25,534 bases of DNA from an uncultured bacterium (GCA_905215655.1 CAJMQT010000011.1:1-25534); one strand, 5' to 3'. Positions 1-7,997 are shown, numbered from the stretch's first letter. A program made the numbers and translations. Notes: generated from the sequence alone by a model not told the origin.

Positions 1-16
1 TTTTAATCGGGTTTAT

Positions 17-47
17 TTTGTTCATATCGTGAATTGCACTATCTTTG
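17..47 (+). promoter_or_regulatory. Bacteroidetes-type promoter for the PLP enzyme-LicC-LicD set
   Basis: A TTTG at 17-20 is followed after exactly 19 bp by TATCTTTG at 40-47, matching the known Bacteroidetes sigma-ABfr consensus (TTTG, 19-21 bp, TAnnTTTG). Transcription would start near 53, leaving a leader of about 14 nt before the ATG at 67. The flanking context (TTATTTTG on the left, CACTATCTTTGCA on the right) resembles the promoters at 11295-11325 and 25134-25164. Confidence 0.75.
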
Positions 48-66
48 CATTATAATTAAAAAAAAT

Positions 67-1122
67 ATGCAAAAAGACATGAATTATCTTGACAGAAACG
101 AATTTAACTTCGAGCCCTCACAGGAAGTCAAGGACGCCATAAAGAATTTCGATCTTGACAAATTCTGCTTTTACACACGCATCTACGACCAAGGCAAGAA
201 GAGCATTTTCTCGGTATATCTGTCAGAGCTTTACGGCATTGACGAGAGCCGTGTGCTGCTCGGATACGGAGCGGAAGACCTGCTGAAAATGGCGGTACAC
301 TTCTTCCTCACCATCAACCCGGGCAACAAGACCATGCTCATACCGCAATTCTCATGGTGGTACTACAAGTCGATTGCCGACGAGGTGGACGGACGCACAA
401 TGCAATACCCCGTACACGAGACGGAGGACAGCTTTGAGTACGACTTCGAAGGACTGAAACGTATGATTGACAAAGAGCAGCCGAGAATACTCCTCGTGGC
501 GACACCAAACAACCCCACGGGCAACGGACTGACGCCCGACGAGCTGGAAAGGCTTGCCGACATGACGCCCGAAACGACGATAATACTCGTCGACGAGGCT
601 TACGCGTCGTTCGTGACGGACGACAACTCGTACATCAAACGCCTCACCGACAAGCATCCCAACATGGTGTTCTGCCGCACGCTGTCAAAATTCTACGGGC
701 TGCCGGGACTGCGACTGGGCTTCGGCTTCATGGGCAAGAACGCCGAGATGGAGCGCTTCGCACGCTACGCCAACAAGTACTTGGGCTACGACCGCATGTC
801 GGAAGAAATCGGAATAGCCGCCCTGAAATCGGAAAGCCACTACCGCCAAATTGCCGAAGTGATGGACGAGGCGCGACGGATGTATGCCGAAGAGATTGGC
901 TCGCTGCCCGGATTTAAAGTGTATAAGTCGACGGCAAACTTCATTCTGATAAAATACCCCATCGAACTAAAAGAGGCGTTGCAGGCGGAATTTGCCGACC
1001 AAAGCTACAAAGTGAAGTTTATGAACGAGCCGGACATCGACACCCACATGCGCATAACCCTCGGACGGCGCGAACAGAACCGCCTCGTAGCCGACGTGAT
1101 ACTGAAAATAGCAAAGCAATGA
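67..1122 (+). CDS. PLP-dependent aminotransferase/decarboxylase of HisC-CobD fold
   Basis: This is a 351-residue fold-type I PLP enzyme. The visible landmarks are PNNPTG at 147-152, the PLP-ring aspartate and partner tyrosine in DEAY (D176, Y179), and the Schiff-base lysine K208 in LSKFYGLPGLRLGFG. This pattern and length fit the family holding histidinol-phosphate aminotransferase (HisC) and threonine-phosphate decarboxylase (CobD). ATG 67 was chosen because an upstream TTG in the same frame overlaps the promoter; the ATG at 79 is also possible. The stop overlaps the next gene's start (ATGA). No other his or cob genes are present. The following LicC- and LicD-like genes suggest that it makes the small amine headgroup they use, for example phosphoethanolamine from O-phosphoserine, or an aminated phosphate or phosphonate. 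The family is certain; transaminase versus decarboxylase is not decided by sequence. Confidence 0.88.
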   Translation: MQKDMNYLDRNEFNFEPSQEVKDAIKNFDLDKFCFYTRIYDQGKKSIFSVYLSELYGIDESRVLLGYGAEDLLKMAVHFFLTINPGNKTMLIPQFSWWYYKSIADEVDGRTMQYPVHETEDSFEYDFEGLKRMIDKEQPRILLVATPNNPTGNGLTPDELERLADMTPETTIILVDEAYASFVTDDNSYIKRLTDKHPNMVFCRTLSKFYGLPGLRLGFGFMGKNAEMERFARYANKYLGYDRMSEEIGIAALKSESHYRQIAEVMDEARRMYAEEIGSLPGFKVYKSTANFILIKYPIELKEALQAEFADQSYKVKFMNEPDIDTHMRITLGRREQNRLVADVILKIAKQ

Positions 1123-1847
1123 AAGCACTCATACTCGCCGCAGGCATGGCGTCGCGGCTCAGACCGCTGACCGACACGCGCCCCAAATGCCTGCTGCAAG
1201 TGGGCAACCGCTGCCTCTTGCAGCGCACGGTGGACAACCTGCTCGACAACGGCATCAGCCGCATAGCCGTCGTGACGGGCTATCGCGCCGAGATGATAAG
1301 AGACTTCCTGACAGCGACTTACCCGCAGACAGACTTCACATTCATTCATAACGCCGACTACACGACCACAAACAACATCTACTCGCTGTGGCTCGCAAAG
1401 GCGTTCGCGGCTGCCGACGACTTCATGTTGCTCGACAGCGACATACTCTTCGACGGACGGATAATAGCCCGACTGCTCGCGAACAAGGGGGCGACGCTCG
1501 CCCTCAACAGTCACGAACTGGGCGAGGAGGAGATAAAAGTGATAACGGGCGACGACGGACTGATAGCCGAAATAAGCAAGACGTGCTGCATCGCGGACGC
1601 AATAGGCGAGTCGGTGGGCATAGAGAAAATCACTGCCGCATACTCGCAGGCGCTCTTCGACGAGCTGGACGACATGATTATAAACGAGAAAATGTCTGAC
1701 GTCTTCTACGAAAAGGCGTTTGAACGACTCATACCGAAGGGGCACAAATTCAGCGTCACCGACACCACCGACCTCTTCTCCATCGAGCTTGACACCGTGG
1801 AAGACTTCAATCAGGCAAAGCGTCTCATACCCGAAGAGTTGTACTGA
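1119..1847 (+). CDS. LicC-like nucleotidyltransferase (CTP:phosphocholine/phosphoethanolamine type)
   Basis: A 242-residue NTP-transferase. The nucleotide-binding signature lies at residues 5-23 (LAAGMASRLRPLTDTRPK), a TNNIYSLW segment typical of LicC-type cytidylyltransferases is at 84-91, and the metal-binding pair D106/D108 sits in LLDSDIL. Enzymes of this type condense CTP with a phosphorylated amino alcohol or aminophosphonate to give the CDP or CMP conjugate in the cytoplasm. It overlaps the upstream PLP gene by 4 bp and is followed 28 bp later by a LicD gene, so the three are very probably co-transcribed. Some relatives, such as the PntC group, carry the nucleotidyltransferase fused to a PLP enzyme; here the two activities are separate polypeptides. 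A sugar-1-phosphate nucleotidyltransferase is the main alternative, but the NNIYS segment and the LicD neighbour argue for the LicC type. Confidence 0.85.
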   Translation: MKALILAAGMASRLRPLTDTRPKCLLQVGNRCLLQRTVDNLLDNGISRIAVVTGYRAEMIRDFLTATYPQTDFTFIHNADYTTTNNIYSLWLAKAFAAADDFMLLDSDILFDGRIIARLLANKGATLALNSHELGEEEIKVITGDDGLIAEISKTCCIADAIGESVGIEKITAAYSQALFDELDDMIINEKMSDVFYEKAFERLIPKGHKFSVTDTTDLFSIELDTVEDFNQAKRLIPEELY

Positions 1848-1875
1848 CAGGCGGGGCTTACAAAAAGAATAATCC

Positions 1876-2745
1876 ATGGCTGACTACGACATCGACAAAC
1901 TTCACTCGAAGATACTGAGGACGCTGCAAGCGGTAGACGCCGTATGCAACGCCCACGGGCTGCGTTACTACATCTGGGCGGGCACCATGCTCGGCGCGGT
2001 AAGGCACAAAGGCTTCATACCTTGGGACGACGACCTCGACATTGCAATGCCCCGCAAAGACTACGACACGCTAATCAGTCACACAAAAAAGTGGCTGCCC
2101 GAGCCTTACGAGTTTGTCTGCGCCGAGACGGACGACGCCTATCCCCTGCCCTTCGGCAAGATACAGGACGCCTCGACAACGCTCATCGAGCGCATGCACC
2201 TGAGGTATCTCGGCGGCGTTTACATCGACGTGTTCCCCATCGACGGCACACCTGACAACCTGTTAGTGCGCAAGCTCCACTTCGCCCGCTACGAATATTA
2301 CAAGCGGGTGCTGTATCTGCTCTTCCGCGACCCTTACAAGCATGGTCACGGACCAAGCTCGTGGGTGCCTTTGTTATGCCGCAGGATATACACGCTGAGG
2401 GGCGTCCAGCGCAAGATACGCGCCCTGCTGACGCGCTACGACTACGACACAAGCCGTCTGGTGGCCGACTATGACGACGGCTCGAAGGGCGCGATGCGGA
2501 AAGAAATACTCGGAACGCCGGCGCCATACGCCTTCGAAGACATCACGGCAAAAGGCGTCGCAGAGGCTCACACCTATCTCTCAAACAAATACGGCGATTA
2601 CATGGTAATTCCGAAACATGACCGGCAGCGTCAGCACAACTTCCATTACATTGATTTGGAGAAGGGATACAGAGAAAGTAGTAGCCCCTCCCCGACCCTC
2701 CCGAGGGAGGGAGTACGGCAAGCGGAAGAGACTGTGGCTAAATGA
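1876..2745 (+). CDS. LicD-family phosphotransferase (phosphocholine/phosphoethanolamine transfer to glycan)
   Basis: A 289-residue LicD protein. The N-terminal family signature is clear: YYIWAGTMLGAVRHKGFIPW at 31-50, followed by the metal-binding acidic run DDDLDI at 51-56. LicD proteins transfer a phosphorylated amino alcohol from its CDP donor to a sugar of a surface glycan. The gene follows the LicC-like gene by 28 bp. The last 22 or so residues are unusual: from about residue 268 the frame runs through a GC-rich intergenic palindrome (2685-2712), giving SPSPTLPREG, then a short tail to TGA. The native protein therefore probably ended near the YRES segment and was extended by repeat insertion. 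The chemical group transferred cannot be told from sequence. Confidence 0.88.
   Translation: MADYDIDKLHSKILRTLQAVDAVCNAHGLRYYIWAGTMLGAVRHKGFIPWDDDLDIAMPRKDYDTLISHTKKWLPEPYEFVCAETDDAYPLPFGKIQDASTTLIERMHLRYLGGVYIDVFPIDGTPDNLLVRKLHFARYEYYKRVLYLLFRDPYKHGHGPSSWVPLLCRRIYTLRGVQRKIRALLTRYDYDTSRLVADYDDGSKGAMRKEILGTPAPYAFEDITAKGVAEAHTYLSNKYGDYMVIPKHDRQRQHNFHYIDLEKGYRESSSPSPTLPREGVRQAEETVAK
2685..2712 (+). repeat. GC-rich palindromic repeat, copy 1 (forward)
   Basis: CCCTCCCGAGGGAGGG is a near-perfect palindrome preceded by CCCCTCCCCGAC. It is one of six copies in the window and pairs with the reverse copy at 2880-2910. It lies inside the 3' end of the LicD reading frame. Confidence 0.85.
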
Positions 2746-2748
2746 AAT

Positions 2749-2784
2749 GAACCCCGAAAGTTTGATGAAAAACTTTCGGGGTTC
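2749..2784. terminator. Perfect 15-bp hairpin, probable terminator after LicD
   Basis: The arms 2749-2763 (GAACCCCGAAAGTTT) and 2770-2784 are exact reverse complements around a 6-nt loop. It starts 4 nt after the LicD stop. No long T-tract follows, so it may stabilise the 3' end or act with the second hairpin at 2811-2861. Confidence 0.65.
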
Positions 2785-2810
2785 ACTACTATTGACGCAA
2801 CCCCTATCAT

Positions 2811-2861
2811 AAGAGCCACTTCACATCCCTCGGAAGGACCGGGGATGGGCTGCTCTTTTTT
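2811..2861 (+). terminator. Intrinsic terminator candidate for the LicD operon
   Basis: AAGAGC at 2811-2816 can pair with GCTCTT at 2852-2857, with an inner CATCCC/GGGATG stem. A run of T follows to 2861. It lies between the convergent LicD and OPT genes. Confidence 0.55.
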
Positions 2862-2868
2862 ACTTTCT

Positions 2869-4872
2869 TTATTGCGGGGCTCCCTCCCTCGGGAGGGCTG
2901 GGGAGGGGCGCGTCGCCCTCACAAAGTAAGCTATCAGCAGCACGTAGGCAACCAACGAGCATATTTCAGACAGCGGATTGGCGAGCCATGCCTCGTTAAT
3001 CAGATTGACATCGGCAAAGCGCAGCAGGGCGCTGACAACTCCCATGAGCGCTCCTCCGGCAATAAATCCGCTGGCGATGAGCGTTCCTTTCTCGTTACGC
3101 GCCTTATTGACGGCGGCGTCTTTCGAACGGCTTGACACGTACCAGTTGATCGCTCCGCCTACAAGCAGCGGGATGTTAAGCTCCAACGGGATGAACATGC
3201 CGAGGGCGAAGGCGAGAGCCGGCACCTTGATAAGCGTCAGAATGATGGCGAGCAGGGCGCCGATACCGTAGAGAATCCAAGGCGCGTCAATGCCGTTCAT
3301 CAGCGGATCGATCACCGCCGCCATGGCGTTGGCCTGCGGAGCGGCAAGCTGTCCGGAGGCGAAACCGTATGTCTTGTCCAGCAAGAGCATTACTCCGCCG
3401 ACGGTGGCGGCAGACACAAGGATACCAAGAAACTTCCAAGTCTCCTGCTTTCGGGGCGTAGAGCCGAGCCAGTAGCCAATCTTCAAGTCGGTAATGAACG
3501 CTCCCGAAACGGCGAGAGCAGTACATACCACGCCGCCCATGATAAGCGCTGCCACCATGCCCGCCGTGCCTTTAAGTCCCACGGCGACCATAACGACAGA
3601 GGCGAGGATGAGCGTCATAAGCGTCATTCCCGACACGGGGTTGCTTCCACCGATGGCTATGGCGTTGGCGGCGACGGTGGTAAAGAGGAAGGCTATCACC
3701 GTCACAAGCAGTATTCCGACCACGGCGAAGAGCAGATTGCCCTTCATCACGCCGAACCAGAAGAAGACAAAGGTGACCAATATCGTGAATATCGCACCCA
3801 CGGCGATAATCTTGAACGAGATGTCGCGCTGCGTGCGGAGCTGCTCCGCGCCGCCGGTCTTACCCCCACGCATCTCTCTTGCCGCCAAGGAGACGGCGTT
3901 ACGGATGATACCCCACGAGCGGATAATGCCTATCACACCTGCCATGGCTATGCCGCCGATGCCGATGTACTTGCCATAAGCAACGAAAATCTGCTCGGGC
4001 GACATGGCTCCGACGGTGTCGGTGATGGCGGGGTTCCATTGGTTAAGCACGCTGTCGTGGAACAGAATGCTCATTCCGGGCACGATAAGCCACCATACCG
4101 CCAGCGAACCGAGGCAGATGATAAAGGCGTATTTCAGTCCGACGATGTAGCCCAAGCCGAGCACCGCGGCGCCCGTGTTGACCTTGAAGACGAGCTTTGC
4201 CTTGTCGGCGAGCGTCTCGCCCCATGCCACCACGCGCGTAGTGAAGTTCTCGTTCCACCATCCGAAGGTTGCAACGATAAAGTCATACAAGCCTCCCACG
4301 AGTCCCGCCATGAGCAAAGGCTTTGCCTGATCGCCGCCCTTGGCTCCGCTGACGAGCACCTGTGTCGTTGCCGTTGCCTCGGGGAAGGGGTATTTTCCGT
4401 GCATGTCAGAGACGAAATACTTACGGAACGGGATGAGGAAGAGTATTCCGAGGATACCTCCGAGCAGCGAACTGAGGAATATTTCGATGAACGACGCGCT
4501 CATCTCGGGATACTTGTCTTTCAGGATATAGATAGCCGGCAGGGTGAAGATGGCACCTGCCACAACGGCTCCCGAGCACGCTCCGATGCTCTGTATGATG
4601 ACGTTCTCGCCGAGGGCGTTCTTGCGTTTTGCGGCGGTAGACATGCCGACGGCGATTATCGCGATGGGTATGGCAGCCTCAAAGACCTGTCCCACGCGCA
4701 GCCCGAGATATGCGGCGGCTGCCGAAAAGAGTATCGTCATAAGCACGCCCCACGTCACCGACCATCCGTTAACTTCGGGATAATTGCGCCCGGGGCTCAT
4801 TATCGGCTCGTAACGCTCGCCCTCTTTCAACTCCGTAAAGGCGTTGTCGGGCAACTGTAAGTTTTCTTTCAT
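2869..4872 (-). CDS. OPT-family transporter (oligopeptide or metal-chelate type)
   Basis: A 667-residue, very hydrophobic membrane protein with many transmembrane segments, full length for the bacterial oligopeptide transporter (OPT) family. Recognisable parts include YPEVNGWSVTWGVLMTILFSAAAAYLGLRVGQ split across about residues 31-62, the KYPFPEATATTQVL segment, GGSNPVSGMTLMT, and the FALGMFIPLELNIPLLVGG stretch near the C-terminus. The family moves small peptides or metal-siderophore-like ligands across the inner membrane; the substrate cannot be predicted. The gene is monocistronic or first of a unit: the pectate lyase behind it ends about 130 bp upstream. Its last residues (RPSPALPREGAPQ) are encoded by the GC-rich palindrome at 2880-2910, in the same frame as the LicD tail. 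The natural end was probably near FVRAT. Confidence 0.9.
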   Translation of the reverse strand: MKENLQLPDNAFTELKEGERYEPIMSPGRNYPEVNGWSVTWGVLMTILFSAAAAYLGLRVGQVFEAAIPIAIIAVGMSTAAKRKNALGENVIIQSIGACSGAVVAGAIFTLPAIYILKDKYPEMSASFIEIFLSSLLGGILGILFLIPFRKYFVSDMHGKYPFPEATATTQVLVSGAKGGDQAKPLLMAGLVGGLYDFIVATFGWWNENFTTRVVAWGETLADKAKLVFKVNTGAAVLGLGYIVGLKYAFIICLGSLAVWWLIVPGMSILFHDSVLNQWNPAITDTVGAMSPEQIFVAYGKYIGIGGIAMAGVIGIIRSWGIIRNAVSLAAREMRGGKTGGAEQLRTQRDISFKIIAVGAIFTILVTFVFFWFGVMKGNLLFAVVGILLVTVIAFLFTTVAANAIAIGGSNPVSGMTLMTLILASVVMVAVGLKGTAGMVAALIMGGVVCTALAVSGAFITDLKIGYWLGSTPRKQETWKFLGILVSAATVGGVMLLLDKTYGFASGQLAAPQANAMAAVIDPLMNGIDAPWILYGIGALLAIILTLIKVPALAFALGMFIPLELNIPLLVGGAINWYVSSRSKDAAVNKARNEKGTLIASGFIAGGALMGVVSALLRFADVNLINEAWLANPLSEICSLVAYVLLIAYFVRATRPSPALPREGAPQ
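2880..2910 (-). repeat. GC-rich palindromic repeat, copy 2 (reverse)
   Basis: CCCTCCCTCGGGAGGG followed by CTGGGGAGGGGC is the reverse complement form of the copy at 2685-2712. It encodes the C-terminal tail of the OPT transporter on the minus strand. Confidence 0.85.
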
Positions 4873-4971
4873 TTTATTTTGGTTTTATGGTTTTAATGAG
4901 ACGAATGGGATTTATGGGACAAATAAGAGCAGAGTGAAGAGCAAGAAGGTCAGCTCGTTAACTCTTAATTC

Positions 4972-5001
4972 TTCACTCTTCACTCTTCACTCTTCACTCT
5001 T
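4972..5001. repeat. Heptamer tandem repeat (TTCACTC)x4
   Basis: Four exact tandem copies of TTCACTC occupy 4972-4999 and end three bases before the pectate lyase stop codon. Related sequence (GAAGAGTGAAGAATTAAG) occurs at 10781-10798. The rest of the 4873-5003 spacer is AT-rich and shows no clear promoter for the OPT gene. Confidence 0.8.
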
Positions 5002-5003
5002 AA

Positions 5004-6242
5004 TTACTTCCTTACCATCACCTTGCGAGTCCTTACGGTGCCGTCGGACATGGTTTCGCGGATGATGCAGAGTCCCGTTTGCGGTCGGTCGATCTGCGTT
5101 CCCGCGGCGGTGAAGTAGCGTGTTGCCGTAACCGATGCCGCAGTCTCGGCTATGCTGCCGATGGCGGTGGTCAGTTTGTCGCCTTCCGAGATGTCGAGCG
5201 TCGCTCCGGCGCCGTTGTCCGGGTCGCTGACGATGGTCTTCACGAGGTCTGCGTCGAAGGTTTCGAGCTTATAAACATCATACGGATTGAAGTATGCCGT
5301 CGAGCCTACATGGCTCTTTTCGTCCTTCGCGCCGCTGTTGCCGGTCATCGTTATGTTGTAATCTTTCTTGCTGCCGCTTGTGGCGTAGCACTTCCAAGGG
5401 TTGCTGACGTTGATGAATGCGCACTTCTCCACGTAGAGGTTAGAGTTGTATCCTGCTCCGACGCAGTACAGATTGCCCTTGCATGTGTAGAGACAGTTGG
5501 CGACATGCACCTGTCCGAAGCGCACGCGGGGCATTCTCTCGTGGCATCCCTCGTCCCACCAGCAGTTGGCGAAGGTGGTGCGCAGCTTGCCTTTATCCTC
5601 CGTGCGGCTGTCGCTGTTGCCCCAGAGGTCGCTGTTGCGGTGGTCGTCAGAGCCGCCCGAGCCTCCGGCAAACGGCTCTATGAGATAGCGGAAGCGGCAC
5701 CATGTGACGCAGATATTGTCCGATCCGTTCACACAATCGAAGTTGCCGTCCACTCCGTCCTGAAAGTCGCAGTGGTCAACCCAGATGTATGTGCTGCCGT
5801 CAACGGTCAGGTTGTCGTTTCCGTCGATGTCGTATGCACCCATACTCTTGAACGTCAGGTTTCTGAGAATGATGTTCTTGCATTTGCTGATGTTCAGCAC
5901 GCCGCTCTTTTTGGTCTTCACCGGGTCTTGCTTGTTGGTCAGAACGGAGCCGGGCAGACCGTAGACGGTCTTGTTCTGGACTGACTTTATCGATACGGAG
6001 CCTGTAAATTCGATCTCTCCCTTTACGTAGATGGTCTTCTTATCCGTGCCGCTGAGCTCGCTTTTCAGCTCGCTTAGCGTTGTTACTGTAACGGGGTTTT
6101 CGTCGTTGCCGCCCGTCACCGAGCCTCCCACCGTAGCCCATCCAAGGGGTTTGTTCATGTCGTAAGCCGACAGTTGTGCCGCTGCCGGCACGCTTGTCAC
6201 CGCCATCGCGGCGGCAAGCAGAATGTTAGTAAATAGTTTCAT
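5004..6242 (-). CDS. Secreted pectate lyase, polysaccharide lyase family 1
   Basis: A 412-residue exported enzyme that should cleave polygalacturonate by beta-elimination. A signal peptide covers about residues 1-23 (ends VPAAAQ). The right-handed parallel beta-helix core carries the PL1 hallmarks: WVDHCDF at 154-160, the calcium-site region DGVDGNFDCVNGSDN at about 162-176 with TWCRF after it, and the catalytic RMPRVRFGQVHVAN segment at 236-249 (R-x-P-x-x-R). The last 40 or so residues (YFTAAGTQID...TRKVMVRK) form a small beta tail resembling the Por/T9SS sorting domain, so the enzyme is probably surface-attached or secreted. No SusC/SusD pair or other pectin gene is nearby, so it is an orphan lyase here. 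A promoter with a TACTTTTG box lies just upstream. Confidence 0.92.
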   Translation of the reverse strand: MKLFTNILLAAAMAVTSVPAAAQLSAYDMNKPLGWATVGGSVTGGNDENPVTVTTLSELKSELSGTDKKTIYVKGEIEFTGSVSIKSVQNKTVYGLPGSVLTNKQDPVKTKKSGVLNISKCKNIILRNLTFKSMGAYDIDGNDNLTVDGSTYIWVDHCDFQDGVDGNFDCVNGSDNICVTWCRFRYLIEPFAGGSGGSDDHRNSDLWGNSDSRTEDKGKLRTTFANCWWDEGCHERMPRVRFGQVHVANCLYTCKGNLYCVGAGYNSNLYVEKCAFINVSNPWKCYATSGSKKDYNITMTGNSGAKDEKSHVGSTAYFNPYDVYKLETFDADLVKTIVSDPDNGAGATLDISEGDKLTTAIGSIAETAASVTATRYFTAAGTQIDRPQTGLCIIRETMSDGTVRTRKVMVRK

Positions 6243-6270
6243 AAGTTTGTTTTTTATTTAAAATAATGTG

Positions 6271-6278
6271 CAAAAGTA
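6271..6278 (-). promoter_or_regulatory. -7 box (TACTTTTG) of pectate lyase promoter
   Basis: On the minus strand the bases from 6278 to 6271 read TACTTTTG, matching TAnnTTTG, about 29 nt upstream of the ATG. A clear TTTG at the expected -33 spacing was not seen; that region overlaps AT-rich repeats. Confidence 0.55.
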
Positions 6279-6342
6279 GAATTTTAAATTAAGAATTGAG
6301 AATTAAGAATTAAGAAAATTAGCGACAAGGCATATTTTTTTA

Positions 6343-6375
6343 ATTGGCTTAACGCCGAACTTCGTTTCTTAATTC
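6343..6375. repeat. 33-bp repeat, left copy (inverted relative to 10791-10823)
   Basis: Bases 6343-6375 (starting ATTGGCTTAACGCC) are the reverse complement of 10791-10823 with a single mismatch. They lie in the 243-bp spacer between the pectate lyase and the flippase. That spacer is otherwise short AATTAAGA repeats and the 22-bp array. Confidence 0.85.
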
Positions 6376-6388
6376 CTAACTCTTAATT

Positions 6389-6480
6389 CACAAAAGGTAA
6401 GCTTTCGACTTGTAAAAGCTTACCTTTTGCATTGTAAAAGACCGCCTTTTGCGATGTAAAAGACCGCCTTTTGCATTGTA
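6389..6480. repeat. 22-bp tandem array 1
   Basis: Units begin at 6389, 6411, 6433 and 6455, with a partial unit at 6477, all spaced exactly 22 bp. The core is GTAAAAGACCGCCTTTTGCA; AAAAG and CTTTT within a unit can pair as a small hairpin. The array ends five bases before the flippase stop codon (6486). Confidence 0.9.
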
Positions 6481-6485
6481 AGAAA

Positions 6486-7997
6486 TCAGCCTTTGTTTCC
6501 GAAGAAGCGGCGCTTGAAGAGGCTCTTTTCTTTCAGTCTGTTCCAGAGCGACGTCTTTTTGTAAAGGATTGCAACCGATATAATCAGGCTGGCGGCGGCA
6601 ATGCAACAGCCGGCGACAAGCGAGAGGACATCGCCACGGATGTATGACGTGAGGTAAACGCCGACACCTAACGGCATCTGAGCCAGCGAGTAAAGCAGCA
6701 CGGGGCGCGACACGCGGTAGCCGTAGCGCACGCCGGCGTAGGCGTAAATCATCAGAAAGTCGAACACGTGGGCGGCAAGCAGCGCCACACCCGTGCCCAC
6801 CAAGCCCCAACGGTCGAAGCCGAACATGATGAAAAGGACGAGCACCACGGCGTAAGCTGCCTCCAAGAGCAGGTACGCCAGCGAGTGACCGCGCGCCAGA
6901 GTCATGTAGGCAACGGGCAGGGTGACCGCTTTAAGATACATCGACAGCACCGCCAGCCGTGCCATCGGCACGACGGGGGCAAACTTGCCGCTATACAACA
7001 GCGGTATCAGCAGCGGCAGAGCGGCGATGAAAAACGCTAACATCGGAGCGATAAGCAGCAGCGACACCTCTATCTGGCGGTTGGCGGTGAGGTTGGCGGC
7101 GGCACGGTCGTGATTGACGGCCGACAGCCTCGGGAAGTAGTCGGTCTCCATCGCCGAGAACACCAAGCCCGCGTATGTTATGGTGAGAATGTAGCCCGCG
7201 TTGTACAGTCCGACGACATCTGCGCCGGCGGCGACGTTCAGAAACGAGCGCACCACCATCTCGCCGCCGCTCGTGAATATGCCCGAGGCGATGAAGGCGA
7301 CGCCGAGACGTATCATCTCCATGCCTTCGCCGAGCACGCCGAGGCTGCCTCTGAGGCGCAGGGGGTAAAGGCGGAACGAGAAAAACAGCGTGGAAACCAT
7401 CACCGCGAAAGCGATAAGTGCTATGACGGGGACAATGCCCGAAATGCCGAAACACCAGTACACAGGCACCGAGATAAGCAGCGACGCAAGGACGGAGAGC
7501 ACCTGCACGACGGCAAGCTCCTGCAAGCGGTGGCAGCCTTTGAGTATCGCCGTCTCGCCGCCGGTAAGCGCCATCATGCCGATAACGGGCGAGAGGAGCA
7601 GGAAATGGAGCGTATGGTCGCCGCCGGAGAACGCCTCACGGCTGAGCAGCGGCCCGAGAGCGACGCACACCAGCATGCCCAACAGGGCGGCAACGATACT
7701 CCACGCCCTGACGACGCGCACAAAGCGGATGCGGCTCTCGTCGTCGTCAGCCTCGGAGAGTTCGGACAGATGTCTCACGGCACTGAACGAAATGCCGAGG
7801 CTCGTCGACTGTGACAGGAAGTTGACCACCGACGTGTAGAGCGCCACCAGTCCCATTCCGGCGGGTCCGAGCAGCAGCGCCACGAGCTTGTTGCGCACGA
7901 TGCCCACCACGATGTTGAGCCCTTGCACGCCGCCGAAGATACCCGTGTATTTCAGCACGTGGGCGTATGAGTTGTCCTTATCGGTGTCTTTCATCAA
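6486..7997 (-). CDS. O-antigen translocase-type polysaccharide flippase (Wzx/MATE-like)
   Basis: A 503-residue integral membrane protein with about 12-14 hydrophobic helices. The N-terminus (KYTGIFGGVQGLNIVVGIVRNK, split here from about residue 16, then LLGPAGMGLVALYTSVVNFL) is characteristic of O-antigen translocase/Wzx proteins of the MOP superfamily, which flip undecaprenyl-linked glycan units across the inner membrane. Two adjacent ATGs are possible starts and make no real difference. No polymerase or glycosyltransferase gene adjoins it, so its partner genes are elsewhere or it works with the glycan genes further along the window. The C-terminal stop is almost touching a 22-bp repeat array. 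No consensus promoter was seen immediately upstream; the spacer 7998-8185 shows nothing recognisable. Confidence 0.87.
   Translation of the reverse strand: MMKDTDKDNSYAHVLKYTGIFGGVQGLNIVVGIVRNKLVALLLGPAGMGLVALYTSVVNFLSQSTSLGISFSAVRHLSELSEADDDESRIRFVRVVRAWSIVAALLGMLVCVALGPLLSREAFSGGDHTLHFLLLSPVIGMMALTGGETAILKGCHRLQELAVVQVLSVLASLLISVPVYWCFGISGIVPVIALIAFAVMVSTLFFSFRLYPLRLRGSLGVLGEGMEMIRLGVAFIASGIFTSGGEMVVRSFLNVAAGADVVGLYNAGYILTITYAGLVFSAMETDYFPRLSAVNHDRAAANLTANRQIEVSLLLIAPMLAFFIAALPLLIPLLYSGKFAPVVPMARLAVLSMYLKAVTLPVAYMTLARGHSLAYLLLEAAYAVVLVLFIMFGFDRWGLVGTGVALLAAHVFDFLMIYAYAGVRYGYRVSRPVLLYSLAQMPLGVGVYLTSYIRGDVLSLVAGCCIAAASLIISVAILYKKTSLWNRLKEKSLFKRRFFGNKG

Noticed and set aside
34..66. Upstream TTG start for the PLP enzyme
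   Set aside because: It lies inside the promoter, before the predicted transcription start near 53; ATG 67 is used.
1005..1877. 290-residue antisense open frame over the LicC-like gene
   Set aside because: It is a shadow of a GC-rich coding region; the opposite strand has clear family motifs. The long antisense frames at 4039-4860, 5079-5984, 21251-22036 and 24208-25128 were rejected for the same reason.
1..2745. Histidine or cobalamin biosynthesis operon
   Set aside because: The first enzyme is HisC/CobD-like, but no other his or cob gene is present and its partners are LicC and LicD types.
6389..6480. CRISPR-like array
   Set aside because: Units are contiguous with a 22-bp period and no unique spacers; no cas genes are present. 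The same holds for 10917-11004 and 25266-25350.
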